The notes: generated from the sequence alone by a model not told the origin. Shown: positions 9,331 through 18,294, counted from the stretch's first letter. The stretch is 64,000 bases of DNA from Dyadobacter sp. CY343 (GCF_021390335.1 NZ_JAJUXK010000004.1:1054001-1118000), one strand, 5' to 3'. A program made the numbers and translations.

Positions 9331-9861
9331 TTATCTACTTTTTATCAGCGTAACCAGCTCCTTAAATTGCTGAGTCATCTCATCGAATCGCTGATCCATT
9401 TTGTCAAATCGCTGATCCATTTTGTTAAACCGCTGATCCATTTTGTCAAACCGCTGATCCATTTTGTCAAATCGCTGATCCATTTCATCAAAGCGCTGAT
9501 TGACTTTCTCGAATTTCTTATCTATTTCAGCAAATTTTTGATCCATTTCCTCGAATTTCTGATCCATTCGAGTTTCGAGTTTGTCCAGCCTTACCTCTAC
9601 GCGGTCAATGCGAATTACCAGCCGGTCGAACTTGTCTTCCAGCTTTTCGAACCTTACCTCCAGTTTTGCTTCGAGATTGTCAAATCTGATAGCGTGATCG
9701 TCGAGTCGATCATTGATCACGGTCAATTCTTTATGGACACTTGCAAATCCAGTATGTACCAGTGTTGTCAGCGATGCCAGTCCTGTTGCTATCATATCAA
9801 TCTGCTTTCCGTGTTCAACACATATATTCTCCAATTGATCAATTCTTTGTTCGATAAACAT
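9331..9861 (-). CDS. Heptad-repeat coiled-coil protein of unknown function
   Basis: A protein of 176 residues, not recognised as a characterised family. From about residue 60 to 165 it is almost entirely seven-residue units of the form MDQRFDK, in which M and F occupy the a and d positions of a long parallel coiled coil. The N-terminal 50 residues (IDQLENICVEHGKQID) are also heptad-like. There is no signal peptide or membrane segment. The coding DNA is a 21-bp tandem repeat, so copy number may change by slippage. The opposite strand is also open because of this periodicity, but its product is low-complexity and is not considered real. The gene lies 6 bases upstream of thiamine pyrophosphokinase; no functional link is apparent. 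Confidence 0.75.
   Translation of the reverse strand: MFIEQRIDQLENICVEHGKQIDMIATGLASLTTLVHTGFASVHKELTVINDRLDDHAIRFDNLEAKLEVRFEKLEDKFDRLVIRIDRVEVRLDKLETRMDQKFEEMDQKFAEIDKKFEKVNQRFDEMDQRFDKMDQRFDKMDQRFNKMDQRFDKMDQRFDEMTQQFKELVTLIKSR
9389..9493 (-). repeat. 21-bp tandem repeat encoding MDQRFDK heptads
   Basis: Five nearly identical 21-bp units (plus-strand consensus begins CGCTGATCCATTTTGTCAAA) start at 9389, 9410, 9431, 9452 and 9473; a sixth, decayed unit follows. The unit length equals one coiled-coil heptad, so gain or loss of units keeps the reading frame. Confidence 0.95.
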
Positions 9862-9960
9862 AGTCGTGCGTGCTGTTGAAATTGTGACAAGATTACGCCC
9901 GCAATATCTTCACGAAAAAACTGTCACGCAATACCCCAAAAAGGAGTATTTATTTGCAGG

Positions 9961-10794
9961 TCACACTCCCAATTCTTTGGCTTTGTTCCAGTATGCATCC
10001 ATTTCCGATAGCGTCATATCTGACAATGATTTTCCGTCAGCCTTTGACGCTTCTTCGAGATATTGAAAGCGGCGAATGAATTTTTTGTTCGTTCTTTCTA
10101 ATGCAGTTTCAGGGTTAATATCGACGAATCTGGAATAGTTTACGAGTGAGAATAAAAGGTCGCCAAACTCTCCTTCCGCCTCCTTCTGGTCAATTGCATT
10201 TCCTGTTTCTATATCAAAATTCTGCTTGAACTCTTCCAGCTCTTCCTGCACTTTTTCCCAAACCTGCTGCTTTTCGTCCCAATCGAAACCTGCACCCCTC
10301 GCTTTTTCCTGGATGCGCATTGCTTTAACCAATGCAGGTAACGAAGCCGGCACGCCCGACAATACCGATTTATTTCCTTCCTTCAATTTCAATTTCTCCC
10401 AATTCTGCTTGACAGCCTCTTCTGTATCTGCCACAGTATCTCCATAAATATGCGGGTGGCGAGAAATGAGTTTATCACAAACTCCATTCAATACATCTTG
10501 AATATCAAACTGATAGGCTTTATCAGGATCGGGTTCCGATCCGATTTTTGCATAAAAAACCAAATGCAGCATGATATCGCCCAACTCTTTTCTGATCTCC
10601 GGCAAATCGTTTTCAATGATCGCGTCGGATAACTCGTAAGTTTCCTCAATCGTCAAATGCCGCAGACTTTCCATCGTTTGCTTCCGGTCCCAGGGACATT
10701 TTTCCCGCAGTTCGTCCATAATAGTCAGCAAACGATCAAATGCCATCAGCTGGTCCTGACGCTCTTTTGGAAGCAATTCAAAGTGTTTTTCCAT
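9961..10794 (-). CDS. mazG: Nucleoside triphosphate pyrophosphohydrolase MazG
   Basis: A protein of 277 residues, the usual length for MazG, which hydrolyses (d)NTPs to the monophosphates and clears abnormal nucleotides. Two MazG domains are visible. The first has CPWDRKQTMESL, then the metal-binding EETYE and ELGDIMLHLVFYA (residues 35-90). The second has WEKVQEELEEF and EGEFGDLLFSLVNYSRF (about 185-230). On the minus strand a TATCTTTG box (plus 10799-10806), matching the Bacteroidota -7 motif TAnnTTTG, lies only 4 bases before the ATG, so the message may be nearly leaderless; no matching -33 element was found. Confidence 0.94.
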   Translation of the reverse strand: MEKHFELLPKERQDQLMAFDRLLTIMDELREKCPWDRKQTMESLRHLTIEETYELSDAIIENDLPEIRKELGDIMLHLVFYAKIGSEPDPDKAYQFDIQDVLNGVCDKLISRHPHIYGDTVADTEEAVKQNWEKLKLKEGNKSVLSGVPASLPALVKAMRIQEKARGAGFDWDEKQQVWEKVQEELEEFKQNFDIETGNAIDQKEAEGEFGDLLFSLVNYSRFVDINPETALERTNKKFIRRFQYLEEASKADGKSLSDMTLSEMDAYWNKAKELGV

Positions 10795-10926
10795 AAAACA
10801 AAGATAGGGAATGCATTTTTCACTGGCCTATTTCGGAGTGGATTACTCAGCCTTTGAATGCAGTTTAACCGGCGAACTTTTTCATTATTAAAATGTTAAT
10901 CCAAACGTTAACCAAAAACTGCATCT

Positions 10927-12774
10927 TTGAGCAAACCCCGCGGGCCCCGTCCCGATAATCCGACTACCGCAAACAACCAATCTTTCAAAAAGCGTTTCTC
11001 CGCGCTACAAAACCTGCCCCGATTTTTCCGGCTCGTCTGGCAAACTGATAAGCTGCTCACGATCGGTAACATTTCGTTCCGGCTTGTGAAATCCGCACTT
11101 CCGTTGCTGATCCTGTATATAGGAAAAGAGATCATTGATCAGGTGGTTTTTCTGATCGATCACCGCGGCAGCTCGCACCAATACTTGTGGCTGCTGGTAG
11201 GTGCTGAATTGGCTTTGACAATCATTTCCGACTTGCTGAACCGCTGCATTAACCTTTTTGATAGCTTGCTGGGTGACCTAGTTGCCAACAAAACGTCCGT
11301 CGACCTGGTGCATCACGCCGCCAGACTGGATTTGTATCAATTTGAAAATCCGGTATTCTATGATAAACTGGAACGCGCTCGGCGGCAAACCTCCGGTAGA
11401 ACCGTGCTGCTCTCACAAACGCTCGCCCAAATGCAGGATATGCTCACATTATTATCACTGGGAGCAGGATTGGTGATTTTCAATCCGTGGCTGATATTGA
11501 TTCTGATCGTCGCAGTAATCCCCTCCTTTATCGGCGAAACGCATTTCAATGAAAAAACCTATTCACTTACCAGAAGCTGGACGCCCGAGCGGCGTGAGCT
11601 GGATTATTTGCGGTACCTGGGTTCAAGCGCCGAAACTGCGAAAGAAGTGAAGGTTTTTGGTCTGGAAAATTACCTCGCCAGTCAATTCAAATCTCTTTCG
11701 GACAAATACTTTCATGCAAATAGGAAGATAGCGGTCGCGCGCGCCGGCTGGGGATATTTGCTGGCGGCAATCGGCACCTTGGCTTACTATGGCGCCTACG
11801 TTTTTGTGTTGGCACAAACGCTCAGCGGTATGATCACGATCGGTACGATGACCTTCCTTTCCGGTTCGTTCCAAAGAATGCACGCGATGCTCCAAAATAT
11901 CATGAGCCGGTTTTCCAGTATAGCCGAGAATGCATTGTATTTACAGGACCTATTTGATTTTTTTGAAATACAACCTACCATACTTGCCAACGAAAACGGT
12001 TATGCGATCCCTCACCCGATCAGAAAGGGTATAACCTTTGAAAATGTGGGTTTCAAATATCCTGACAACGATTTCTGGGCATTGCGTAACCTGTCTTTTT
12101 CTATCAAACCTGGCGAAAAACTGGCATTAGTAGGTGAAAATGGGGCCGGTAAAACGACTTTGGTCAAGCTGCTTGCCTCACTTTACAAACCCACAGAAGG
12201 CCGCATTCTGATCGATGGCGTGGATTTACAGGATTACCAGCTGGCCGATCTGCGGGCCAATATTGGTATCATTTTTCAGGATTACATCCGGTACGAAATG
12301 ACCGTTTCGGATAATATCGCAGTCGGCGATATTGCGAATATTGACGATAAAAATGCGATTGAAAGTGCTGCGAATAAAAGTATGGCGCACGAGCTCATCG
12401 ACAGGCTACCTAACCATTACGAGCAGGTTTTGGGAAAACGTTTCAAAGATGGTACCGAACTTTCAGGAGGTCAGTGGCAAAAGATCGCACTCGCGCGGGC
12501 TTACATGCGCGATGCCCAGATCATCGTTTTGGATGAACCTACTTCTGCGCTGGATGCTCGCGCAGAACACGAGGTTTTCAAAAGATTTACTAACCTGATC
12601 GAGGGAAAAATGGCCGTGCTCATTTCCCACCGGTTTTCAACCGTGAGAATGGCCGACCGAATTTTGTTTTTGGAAAAAGGAAAACTGATCGAATTCGGCT
12701 CCCACGGCGAGCTGATCGCGCAGAACGGCAAATATGCCGAATTGTTCAATATTCAAGCGCAGGGTTATTTGTGA
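10927..12774 (+). CDS. ABC exporter, fused permease and ATPase (MsbA/MDR-like)
   Basis: A protein of 615 residues with one transmembrane domain (about residues 50-340, with hydrophobic spans such as LPLLILYIG, LWLLVGAELALTII and GWGYLLAAIGTLAYYGAYVFV) and one nucleotide-binding domain. The latter shows Walker A GENGAGKTT, signature LSGGQWQK, Walker B IIVLDEPTSALD and switch histidine ISHRFSTV. It should work as a homodimer exporting an unknown lipid or drug-like substrate. The start is a TTG at 10927; no in-frame ATG precedes the conserved region. The stop abuts the stop of the convergent thioesterase gene. Confidence 0.92.
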   Translation: MSKPRGPRPDNPTTANNQSFKKRFSALQNLPRFFRLVWQTDKLLTIGNISFRLVKSALPLLILYIGKEIIDQVVFLIDHRGSSHQYLWLLVGAELALTIISDLLNRCINLFDSLLGDLVANKTSVDLVHHAARLDLYQFENPVFYDKLERARRQTSGRTVLLSQTLAQMQDMLTLLSLGAGLVIFNPWLILILIVAVIPSFIGETHFNEKTYSLTRSWTPERRELDYLRYLGSSAETAKEVKVFGLENYLASQFKSLSDKYFHANRKIAVARAGWGYLLAAIGTLAYYGAYVFVLAQTLSGMITIGTMTFLSGSFQRMHAMLQNIMSRFSSIAENALYLQDLFDFFEIQPTILANENGYAIPHPIRKGITFENVGFKYPDNDFWALRNLSFSIKPGEKLALVGENGAGKTTLVKLLASLYKPTEGRILIDGVDLQDYQLADLRANIGIIFQDYIRYEMTVSDNIAVGDIANIDDKNAIESAANKSMAHELIDRLPNHYEQVLGKRFKDGTELSGGQWQKIALARAYMRDAQIIVLDEPTSALDARAEHEVFKRFTNLIEGKMAVLISHRFSTVRMADRILFLEKGKLIEFGSHGELIAQNGKYAELFNIQAQGYL

Positions 12775-13245
12775 TCAAAAAGGGATCCGGAAGTTGGTCT
12801 GGATCATATTGCTGGTACATTTGGCGATGATCTTGCCTTCCAGATCAACTATCTTACCTTCGACGTGAATGATATTCTTGCCCGATCTGACGACCCAGGA
12901 TTTGGCAGTAATTACGTCCCCGATCTTGGCGGAATGCAGAAAATCACAGTTCAGGTTGACTGAAACGCATGCGAATTCCCGTCCCAATGCGTACACCATC
13001 GTTCCTACTACTTCGTCGAGAATGGTAGCGGCAATACCGCCGTGCAAGCTGCCCATTGGATTTGTCATTTCTTCGCGCACCGTAAATTCGACTTCCATAC
13101 TGCCTTCCCGCACACCGGTCAACTTCCCCTTGAGCCACCGCCCGACCGGCGATTTGCTTTCATTCATTGGCTTTCCAATGTGCGCTTGTAAAAAAGCGAG
13201 ACGCTGGTTTTCTCCGTCAATCCCCGGTTTTGTCGACTCACTCAT
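12775..13245 (-). CDS. PaaI-family hotdog thioesterase
   Basis: A protein of 156 residues with a single hotdog fold. The characteristic segment is NPMGSLHGGIAATILDEVVGTMVY (about residues 62-85), with the HGG turn that binds the acyl-CoA thioester and a following D. The second half (CVSVNLNCDFLHSAKIGD, then VVRSGKNIIHVEGKIVD) is typical of the PaaI/DUF4442 group. Such enzymes hydrolyse acyl- or aroyl-CoA; the substrate here is unknown. It stands alone, convergent with the ABC exporter gene with no intervening base. Confidence 0.88.
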   Translation of the reverse strand: MSESTKPGIDGENQRLAFLQAHIGKPMNESKSPVGRWLKGKLTGVREGSMEVEFTVREEMTNPMGSLHGGIAATILDEVVGTMVYALGREFACVSVNLNCDFLHSAKIGDVITAKSWVVRSGKNIIHVEGKIVDLEGKIIAKCTSNMIQTNFRIPF

Positions 13246-13342
13246 GGCAAAAATTTGATAAAATAGACATTGGAAACGTAAGACGAAAAATAGTAATTAT
13301 CGTAGAAATATCTAGGAATCACAGTCATTATTGTGGATTTAA

Positions 13343-13374
13343 TTGCTATGTTTTGAAGGTTATTGCTACCTTTA
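13343..13374 (+). promoter_or_regulatory. Possible promoter of the phosphosulfolactate synthase gene
   Basis: TTG (13343-13345) and TACCTTTA (13367-13374) resemble the Bacteroidota -33 (TTTG) and -7 (TAnnTTTG) elements with about 21 bases between them. The -7 box matches at 7 of 8 positions. It lies 36 bases before the ATG. Confidence 0.4.
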
Positions 13375-13410
13375 CCGCAGTTTTTGCCAGAGATAAAAGC
13401 ATACTCATAT

Positions 13411-14208
13411 ATGAATTTTACGTTATCGCAGGTTCCTGATCGCTCCCAGAAACCCCGCCAGAAGGGAATCACCATGGTGATGGATAAAGGGCTCAGTATC
13501 AGAGAGACAGAGGATATGTTATCGATTTCATCCGATTATATTGATATCGTAAAGCTGGGCTGGGCTACCTCTTATGTCAGCCCGAATCTCAACGAGAAAC
13601 TTGCGGTTTATAAGAATGCCAACATACCGGTTTATTTCGGTGGTACCCTCTTCGAAGCATTTGTTGTAAGAAACCAATTTGACGATTACCGCAAGCTGCT
13701 CGACAAATACGACCTCAAACACGCAGAAGTCTCCGACGGTTCTATCGAAATGAACCAGGACGTTAAATGCGAATATATCAGGACACTTGCCCAGCAGGTG
13801 ACCGTTTTGTCTGAGGTGGGTTCTAAGGATGAAAATAAAATCATTCCTCCCTATAAGTGGATCCAGCTGATCAAATCTGAATTGCAGGCAGGAGCCTGGA
13901 AAGTGATCGGTGAGGCGCGCGAATCGGGTAACGTAGGTTTGTTCCGTGCGAGCGGGGAAGTGCGCCAGGGACTGGTGGAAGAAATTTTGACTGAAATTGC
14001 ATTCGAAGATATGCTTTGGGAAGCACCCCAGAAATCACAGCAGGTTTGGTTTGTGAAACTGCTCGGTGCCAATGTAAATCTTGGAAATATCGCCCCTACT
14101 GAGCTTATTCCTCTTGAAACGATCCGCCTCGGTCTGCGTGGCGATACATTCAACCACTTCCTTAATGCTAAAACCAAGCAGAAATGGAAGATCGATTCGA
14201 AATCGTAA
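13411..14208 (+). CDS. Phosphosulfolactate synthase (ComA family)
   Basis: A protein of 265 residues from ATG 13411. It matches the ComA family, which adds sulfite to phosphoenolpyruvate to give phosphosulfolactate. Visible family blocks are GITMVMDKGLSIRETEDML (residues 19-37), YIDIVKLGWATSY, IPVYFGGTLFEAF, HAEVSDGSIEM, IGEARESGNVGLFRASGEVR and the closing ETIRLGLRGDTF. In methanogens the product leads to coenzyme M. In Bacteroidota a plausible use is supplying sulfolactate or cysteate for sulfonolipids (capnine type), but no such genes adjoin it, so this is inference. A DedA gene follows after 30 bases. Confidence 0.88.
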   Translation: MNFTLSQVPDRSQKPRQKGITMVMDKGLSIRETEDMLSISSDYIDIVKLGWATSYVSPNLNEKLAVYKNANIPVYFGGTLFEAFVVRNQFDDYRKLLDKYDLKHAEVSDGSIEMNQDVKCEYIRTLAQQVTVLSEVGSKDENKIIPPYKWIQLIKSELQAGAWKVIGEARESGNVGLFRASGEVRQGLVEEILTEIAFEDMLWEAPQKSQQVWFVKLLGANVNLGNIAPTELIPLETIRLGLRGDTFNHFLNAKTKQKWKIDSKS

Positions 14209-14238
14209 TAACGCATTATCACTCACCTAATATTAGCT

Positions 14239-14895
14239 ATGGAATTCCTAAGGCAGTTTATTGACATTTTTCTCCACCTCGACAAGCATCTTTTTGACAT
14301 TGTACAGGAGTACGGTACGCTTACCTACCTGATCCTGTTTCTGATCGTTTTCACCGAAACCGGTCTGGTAATCATGCCGCTGCTACCGGGAGACTCACTT
14401 TTGTTTGCAGCAGGTGCAATAGCCGCCAATGAAACCACCGGACTGAATGTCTGGCTGATCATCATTCTTCTGATCATTGCCGCATTATTGGGAGATAACC
14501 TCAATTATTTCGTAGGAAAAAAACTGGGCGGAGAGATCAAAAAAAGAGAGAGGATATTATTCTTGAAAAGAGAATATCTTGAAAAAACGGAAGCATTCTA
14601 TGAAAAACACGGAGGAAGCACGGTAATTATGGCGCGTTTCATTCCGATCGTTCGCACGGTAGCACCTTTCGTAGCCGGCGCGGGCAGTATGAATTATTCC
14701 AAATATATCATTTACTGCATCGCAGGGGCACTTCTGTGGGTTCCTGCACTTACGTTACTTGGTTTCTTCTTCGGGAATATGGAAATCGTGAAAAAGAACT
14801 TCGAACTCGTAATTTTCGGAATTATTGGATTGTCAATTCTGCCGATGGTTTTCGGATATTTTAAAAGCAAGTTTGCGAAACCGACGGTGGTGTAG
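14239..14895 (+). CDS. DedA-family membrane protein
   Basis: A protein of 218 residues with the DedA/VTT (SNARE-associated Golgi) architecture: N-terminal hydrophobic helices, the reentrant segment ETGLVIMPLLPGDSLLF (about residues 40-56), GDNLNYFVGKKLG, then ARFIPIVRTVAPFVAGAGSM (about 133-152), which carries the conserved arginines, and two terminal membrane helices. Members of this family act in the inner membrane as lipid-flippase-like or proton-coupled proteins, including undecaprenyl-phosphate recycling; which role applies here cannot be said. It ends the rightward transcription unit and faces guaB across a repeat-flanked terminator. Confidence 0.9.
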   Translation: MEFLRQFIDIFLHLDKHLFDIVQEYGTLTYLILFLIVFTETGLVIMPLLPGDSLLFAAGAIAANETTGLNVWLIIILLIIAALLGDNLNYFVGKKLGGEIKKRERILFLKREYLEKTEAFYEKHGGSTVIMARFIPIVRTVAPFVAGAGSMNYSKYIIYCIAGALLWVPALTLLGFFFGNMEIVKKNFELVIFGIIGLSILPMVFGYFKSKFAKPTVV

Positions 14896-14900
14896 GGAGG

Positions 14901-15056
14901 TGTTGGCTATTAGCTGTTAGCTGTTGGCTGTTGGCTGTTGGTAAAATATTTTTACAAAAAATGCCTTGCAATGTGCAAGGCATTTTTTGTTATGCTAAAA
15001 ACTAACAGCTAACGGCCAATAGCTAACAGCCAATAGCCAACAGCCAATAGCCAATT
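14901..15056. repeat. Facing inverted arms of TTGGCTATTAGC-type short words
   Basis: The gap between dedA and guaB contains a left arm (14901-14941) of words such as TTGGCTATTAGCTGTTAGC and a right arm (15001-15056) made of their reverse complements (CCAATAGCTAACAGC). The arms are imperfect, with word variants GTTGGCT, TTAGCTG and TTGGCTA. A perfect bidirectional terminator hairpin sits in the 59-base centre. The same words recur as a single arm at 32120-32168. Confidence 0.88.
14956..14988. terminator. Bidirectional intrinsic terminator between dedA and guaB
   Basis: A perfect 15-bp inverted repeat, AAAAAATGCCTTGCA (14956-14970) and TGCAAGGCATTTTTT (14974-14988), has a three-base loop. A-tract and T-tract ends make it usable on both strands. 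It is located exactly between two convergent genes. Confidence 0.93.
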
Positions 15057-16527
15057 AACTCCTCGAATAATTCGGTGCTTCCTTCTGAATCATGATATCG
15101 TGCGGGTGGCTTTCTTTGACACCGGCAGAAGTGATTTTCACGAATTGCGCTTTTTGCAGGTCGGCAATGTCGCCAGCGCCACAGTAGCCCATACCTGCTT
15201 TCAAACCACCAACCATCTGGTAAACGATCTCTGAAACTTTACCTTTAAAAGGTACCCGACCAACAATACCTTCCGGAACCAGCTTTTTGACATCATCTTC
15301 TGCATCCTGGAAATACCGGTCTTTCGAACCGTCCTCCATTGCCTCAACTGATCCCATTCCACGATAAGCTTTAAATTTCCGGCCTTCGTAAATCACGATT
15401 TCGCCGGGAGCTTCGTCGCTACCTGCCAGCATCGAGCCGATCATAATGGTGCTTGCGCCGCCGGCCAAGGCTTTGGTCATATCGCCTGAGAAACGGATAC
15501 CGCCATCGGCGATCACCGGAACATCTGTGCCTTTCAATGCTTCCGCTGCCCACATTACTGCCGTAAGCTGAGGAACTCCGATACCTGCGATAATGCGGGT
15601 AGTACAGATACTTCCTGGTCCCACGCCCACTTTCACTGCATCCGCACCTGCGTCCGCCAATGCTTTTGCACCTTCGCCGGTGGCTACGTTGCCTGCGATT
15701 ACATCCAGTTTCGGGAATTGTGCTTTTACTGACTTGAGAGCTTCAATCACGCCCAGCGAGTGACCGTGCGCCGTGTCCAGACTGATCACGTCCACGCCAG
15801 CTTTCACCAATGCTTCTACTCTTTTCAAAAGATCAGCTGTAACGCCAACTGCCGCGCCTACACGCAGGCGGCCGTATTCGTCCTTGCATGCATTCGGGTG
15901 GGATTTGCGTTTCAGGATATCTTTGTAGGTAATCAAACCTGTCAAACGATATGCTGAATCTACGATAGGAAGCTTTTCGATTTTGTATTCCTGCAAGATC
16001 TTCTCTGCGTCGTCGAGTGATAAACCGTCGGAGGCTGTGATCAGCTTATCCTTGGTCATGATCTCCGTAACCGGCTTTGACATCTCTCTTTCAAAACGCA
16101 AATCGCGGTTGGTGAGGATACCGATCAGCTTGTGATCTTTGTCAATCACGGGAATACCGCCGATTTTGAACTCACGCATGATCTGATGCGCATCGCCGAG
16201 GGTAGCTGTATCGTTCAGCGTGATCGGATCAAGGATCATGCCGCTTTCAGACCGTTTTACCTTTCTTACTTGCTCAGCCTGCGCTTCCAGGCTCATGTTT
16301 TTATGGATTATTCCAATGCCGCCTTCCTGGGCCATCGCAATGGCCAGATCAAATTCGGTAACCGTGTCCATCGCCGCTGAAACCAATGGAATGTTCAGTT
16401 CGATGTTACGTGTAAGCTTGGTTTTTGTTGTTGTATTGCGAGGAAGAATTTCTGAATAACCTGGTATTAGAAGAACGTCGTCGTAAGTGAGGGCCTCGAA
16501 GAGGACTTTGAATGGGTCTGTGCTCAT
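15055..16527 (-). CDS. guaB: Inosine-5'-monophosphate dehydrogenase
   Basis: A protein of 490 residues, normal for GuaB, which oxidises IMP to XMP with NAD+ in the committed step of GMP synthesis. The TIM barrel begins at about residue 15 ([16 protein letters not shown]). Two CBS domains are inserted at about residues 98-205. The catalytic loop [12 protein letters not shown] contains the nucleophile Cys308. The flap and C-terminal phosphate-binding region ([26 protein letters not shown]) are intact. A good Bacteroidota promoter lies upstream, and transcription ends at the bidirectional terminator shared with dedA. Confidence 0.97.
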   Translation of the reverse strand: MSTDPFKVLFEALTYDDVLLIPGYSEILPRNTTTKTKLTRNIELNIPLVSAAMDTVTEFDLAIAMAQEGGIGIIHKNMSLEAQAEQVRKVKRSESGMILDPITLNDTATLGDAHQIMREFKIGGIPVIDKDHKLIGILTNRDLRFEREMSKPVTEIMTKDKLITASDGLSLDDAEKILQEYKIEKLPIVDSAYRLTGLITYKDILKRKSHPNACKDEYGRLRVGAAVGVTADLLKRVEALVKAGVDVISLDTAHGHSLGVIEALKSVKAQFPKLDVIAGNVATGEGAKALADAGADAVKVGVGPGSICTTRIIAGIGVPQLTAVMWAAEALKGTDVPVIADGGIRFSGDMTKALAGGASTIMIGSMLAGSDEAPGEIVIYEGRKFKAYRGMGSVEAMEDGSKDRYFQDAEDDVKKLVPEGIVGRVPFKGKVSEIVYQMVGGLKAGMGYCGAGDIADLQKAQFVKITSAGVKESHPHDIMIQKEAPNYSRS

Positions 16528-16555
16528 AGCAAATAAACGATTGTTATTTGCCGGG

Positions 16556-16587
16556 CAAAATTAGCTATAAGTTAGGAGTCGACCAAA
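16556..16587 (-). promoter_or_regulatory. Promoter of guaB
   Basis: On the minus strand TTTG (plus 16584-16587) and TAATTTTG (plus 16556-16563) match the Bacteroidota -33 TTTG and -7 TAnnTTTG elements exactly, with 20 bases between them. The predicted transcription start leaves a leader of roughly 20-25 bases before the guaB ATG. Confidence 0.6.
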
Positions 16588-16668
16588 AAAAGGTGAAAAC
16601 AAGTCGTTTTTAAAAATTATTAAAATAATGGTAAAACGGTTTAGGGGTATTCAGCTGTTGTTTGACTA

Positions 16669-16676
16669 TACCTTTG
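16669..16676 (+). promoter_or_regulatory. -7-type promoter box before the ECF sigma gene
   Basis: TACCTTTG matches TAnnTTTG exactly and lies 25 bases before the chosen ATG. No convincing -33 TTTG was found at the normal distance, so the promoter is tentative. Confidence 0.4.
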
Positions 16677-16700
16677 TATTCCATTTTCTACTGGCATTTG

Positions 16701-17255
16701 ATGAAGCCAATATTTACTGATGAGCAACTGGTTATTCAGCTTTCTGAAAGCAGCAAACGCGCTTTCGAGGAAGTCTATAACCGGTATTGGTATAAGTTGT
16801 TTTGCATTGCCTACCACCAGACAGCCTCGAAGGAAGAAGCCGAAGAACTGGTTCACGACCTGTTTGAAAGTCTATGGAACAGGCGCGCGGAAAGCAATAT
16901 AAAGCATCTCAGTTCCTACCTCGTCATTTCGATGAAGTACCTGATTACCAATCATGTAAAGTCAAAAATTACGTGGCGGAGGTATCAGGAATATGTGCTG
17001 CTCAACAAAATGCAGGAAATATCTTCCACGGAAGAAAACATCGAGTTCAATGATCTTTCGGAGGCGATCGACAAGGCGATGAGAAAACTTCCGGAGAAAA
17101 CCAGCCGTGTTTTTCAGCTTAGCCGCTTTGAAAATCAATCAGTTAAGAGCATTGCCAAAGAACTTCACATTTCGGAAAAAGCTGTGGAATACCATATTAC
17201 CCGATCCCTCAAAATTTTGAAAGACAATCTGTCGATCTACCAAAGCGATAATTAA
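16701..17255 (+). CDS. ECF RNA polymerase sigma factor (FecI-like)
   Basis: A protein of 184 residues. ATG 16701 was chosen because MKPIFTDEQLVIQLSESSKR is the usual beginning of this Bacteroidota sigma-70 subfamily; the longer frame would pass through the promoter box. Region 2 (RAFEEVYNRYWYKLFCIAYHQT through VHDLFESLWNRR, residues 20-70) binds core polymerase and the -10 region. Region 4 (LPEKTSRVFQLSRFENQSVKSIAKELHISEKAVEYHITRSL, about 130-170) is a helix-turn-helix for -35 recognition. It is followed by fecR, a STN-containing susC and susD, the standard order for cell-surface signalling: the receptor senses substrate, FecR relays the signal, and the sigma factor switches on the locus. Confidence 0.93.
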   Translation: MKPIFTDEQLVIQLSESSKRAFEEVYNRYWYKLFCIAYHQTASKEEAEELVHDLFESLWNRRAESNIKHLSSYLVISMKYLITNHVKSKITWRRYQEYVLLNKMQEISSTEENIEFNDLSEAIDKAMRKLPEKTSRVFQLSRFENQSVKSIAKELHISEKAVEYHITRSLKILKDNLSIYQSDN

Positions 17256-17270
17256 GTATTTCAACAAGCC

Positions 17271-18272
17271 ATGAACCAATACGATTTTCAGCAGACCCTC
17301 AACAAATATCTTTCCGACCAGCACACGCAGGAGGAGGAAGATTTTGTTTTGGAATATTTCCAAAACAATCCAATGGAAGATTCGGCTGTTTTTGAAAATG
17401 AAAAAGAGGTTATCGGAAAGCGCATTCAGACAAAACTATTCAGGACTACATTCGGTAAGCCGCTTATTTTAAGATCAATACCCTGGCTGGCGGCCGCGGC
17501 TTCGGTTTTAATTGCGATCGGTGTGTGGGTTTTTGTTCAAAATGACCCGGCAGAAATAGTAGCCAATGCAGATCTGATCTCAGGCAAAGGCTTGATGGAA
17601 TTCAGGAATACTTCCGACAAACCGCAGAACGTGACGCTGGAAGACGGAAGTATTGTTACGCTGAAAAAAAATAGCAGCCTGAGCTTTCCTGGGCATTTCG
17701 GTGAGAAAAACAGACAGGTTTACCTTCACGGAGAGGCGTTTTTTGAGATCAAAAGAAATACCGCTAAACCGTTTATCGTGTACTCCGGCGACCTGGTTAC
17801 TAAGGTTTTAGGGACAAGCTTTAATATAAAATCTTACGACAAGTCGACCTCAGTGGAAGTTCGGGTGAAAACCGGGCGGGTTTCGGTTTATGAAGGAAAC
17901 GAATCGAGGTCCAAGACCAAAAACGGGGTAATACTCACGCCGAACCAAAAGATCGTTTTTGATAAAAAATCAAGGAAAATGGAATTCTCAATCGTTGAAA
18001 ATCCCTCGCTGCTCATTCCTGCGGGCGAAACAGAACATGGTTTTACATTCTCGGAAGTACCTGTCAAAAGTGTATTCGCTTCACTGGAAAAATCTTACGG
18101 AATTGATATTGTACTCGAAAACGACACTGCAGATACCTGCCTTTTTACCGGTGATTTAAATGGATTGACCCTATTCCAGCAACTTGACCTGATCTGTAAG
18201 TCGGCTAATATTTCCTATGAAAGCCGGGGTACCGCGCTGTTTGTTCAGGGAGCCGGATGTATTAATGAATAA
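17271..18272 (+). CDS. FecR-family anti-sigma factor
   Basis: A protein of 333 residues. The N-terminal cytoplasmic part (about residues 1-64) would hold the sigma factor. One membrane helix (PWLAAAASVLIAIGVWVF, about 68-86) follows. The periplasmic FecR domain shows LEDGSIVTLKKNSSLSF, VYLHGEAFFEIKRN and TKVLGTSFNIKSY. The C-terminal DUF4974 domain (about 255-325, VPVKSVFASLEKSYGIDI) resembles a secretin/TonB fold that meets the receptor's STN domain. It starts 15 bases after the sigma gene and ends near or within the start region of the receptor gene, so all three should be co-expressed. Confidence 0.93.
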   Translation: MNQYDFQQTLNKYLSDQHTQEEEDFVLEYFQNNPMEDSAVFENEKEVIGKRIQTKLFRTTFGKPLILRSIPWLAAAASVLIAIGVWVFVQNDPAEIVANADLISGKGLMEFRNTSDKPQNVTLEDGSIVTLKKNSSLSFPGHFGEKNRQVYLHGEAFFEIKRNTAKPFIVYSGDLVTKVLGTSFNIKSYDKSTSVEVRVKTGRVSVYEGNESRSKTKNGVILTPNQKIVFDKKSRKMEFSIVENPSLLIPAGETEHGFTFSEVPVKSVFASLEKSYGIDIVLENDTADTCLFTGDLNGLTLFQQLDLICKSANISYESRGTALFVQGAGCINE

Positions 18273-18294
18273 AAAAGATAAACCTCTAATAACT

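Noticed and set aside
9367..9879. 170-codon plus-strand frame opposite the heptad-repeat gene
   Set aside because: It arises from the 21-bp periodicity; its product is a monotonous LIHFVK repeat without family features, while the minus strand encodes a sensible coiled coil and lies 6 bases from a real gene.
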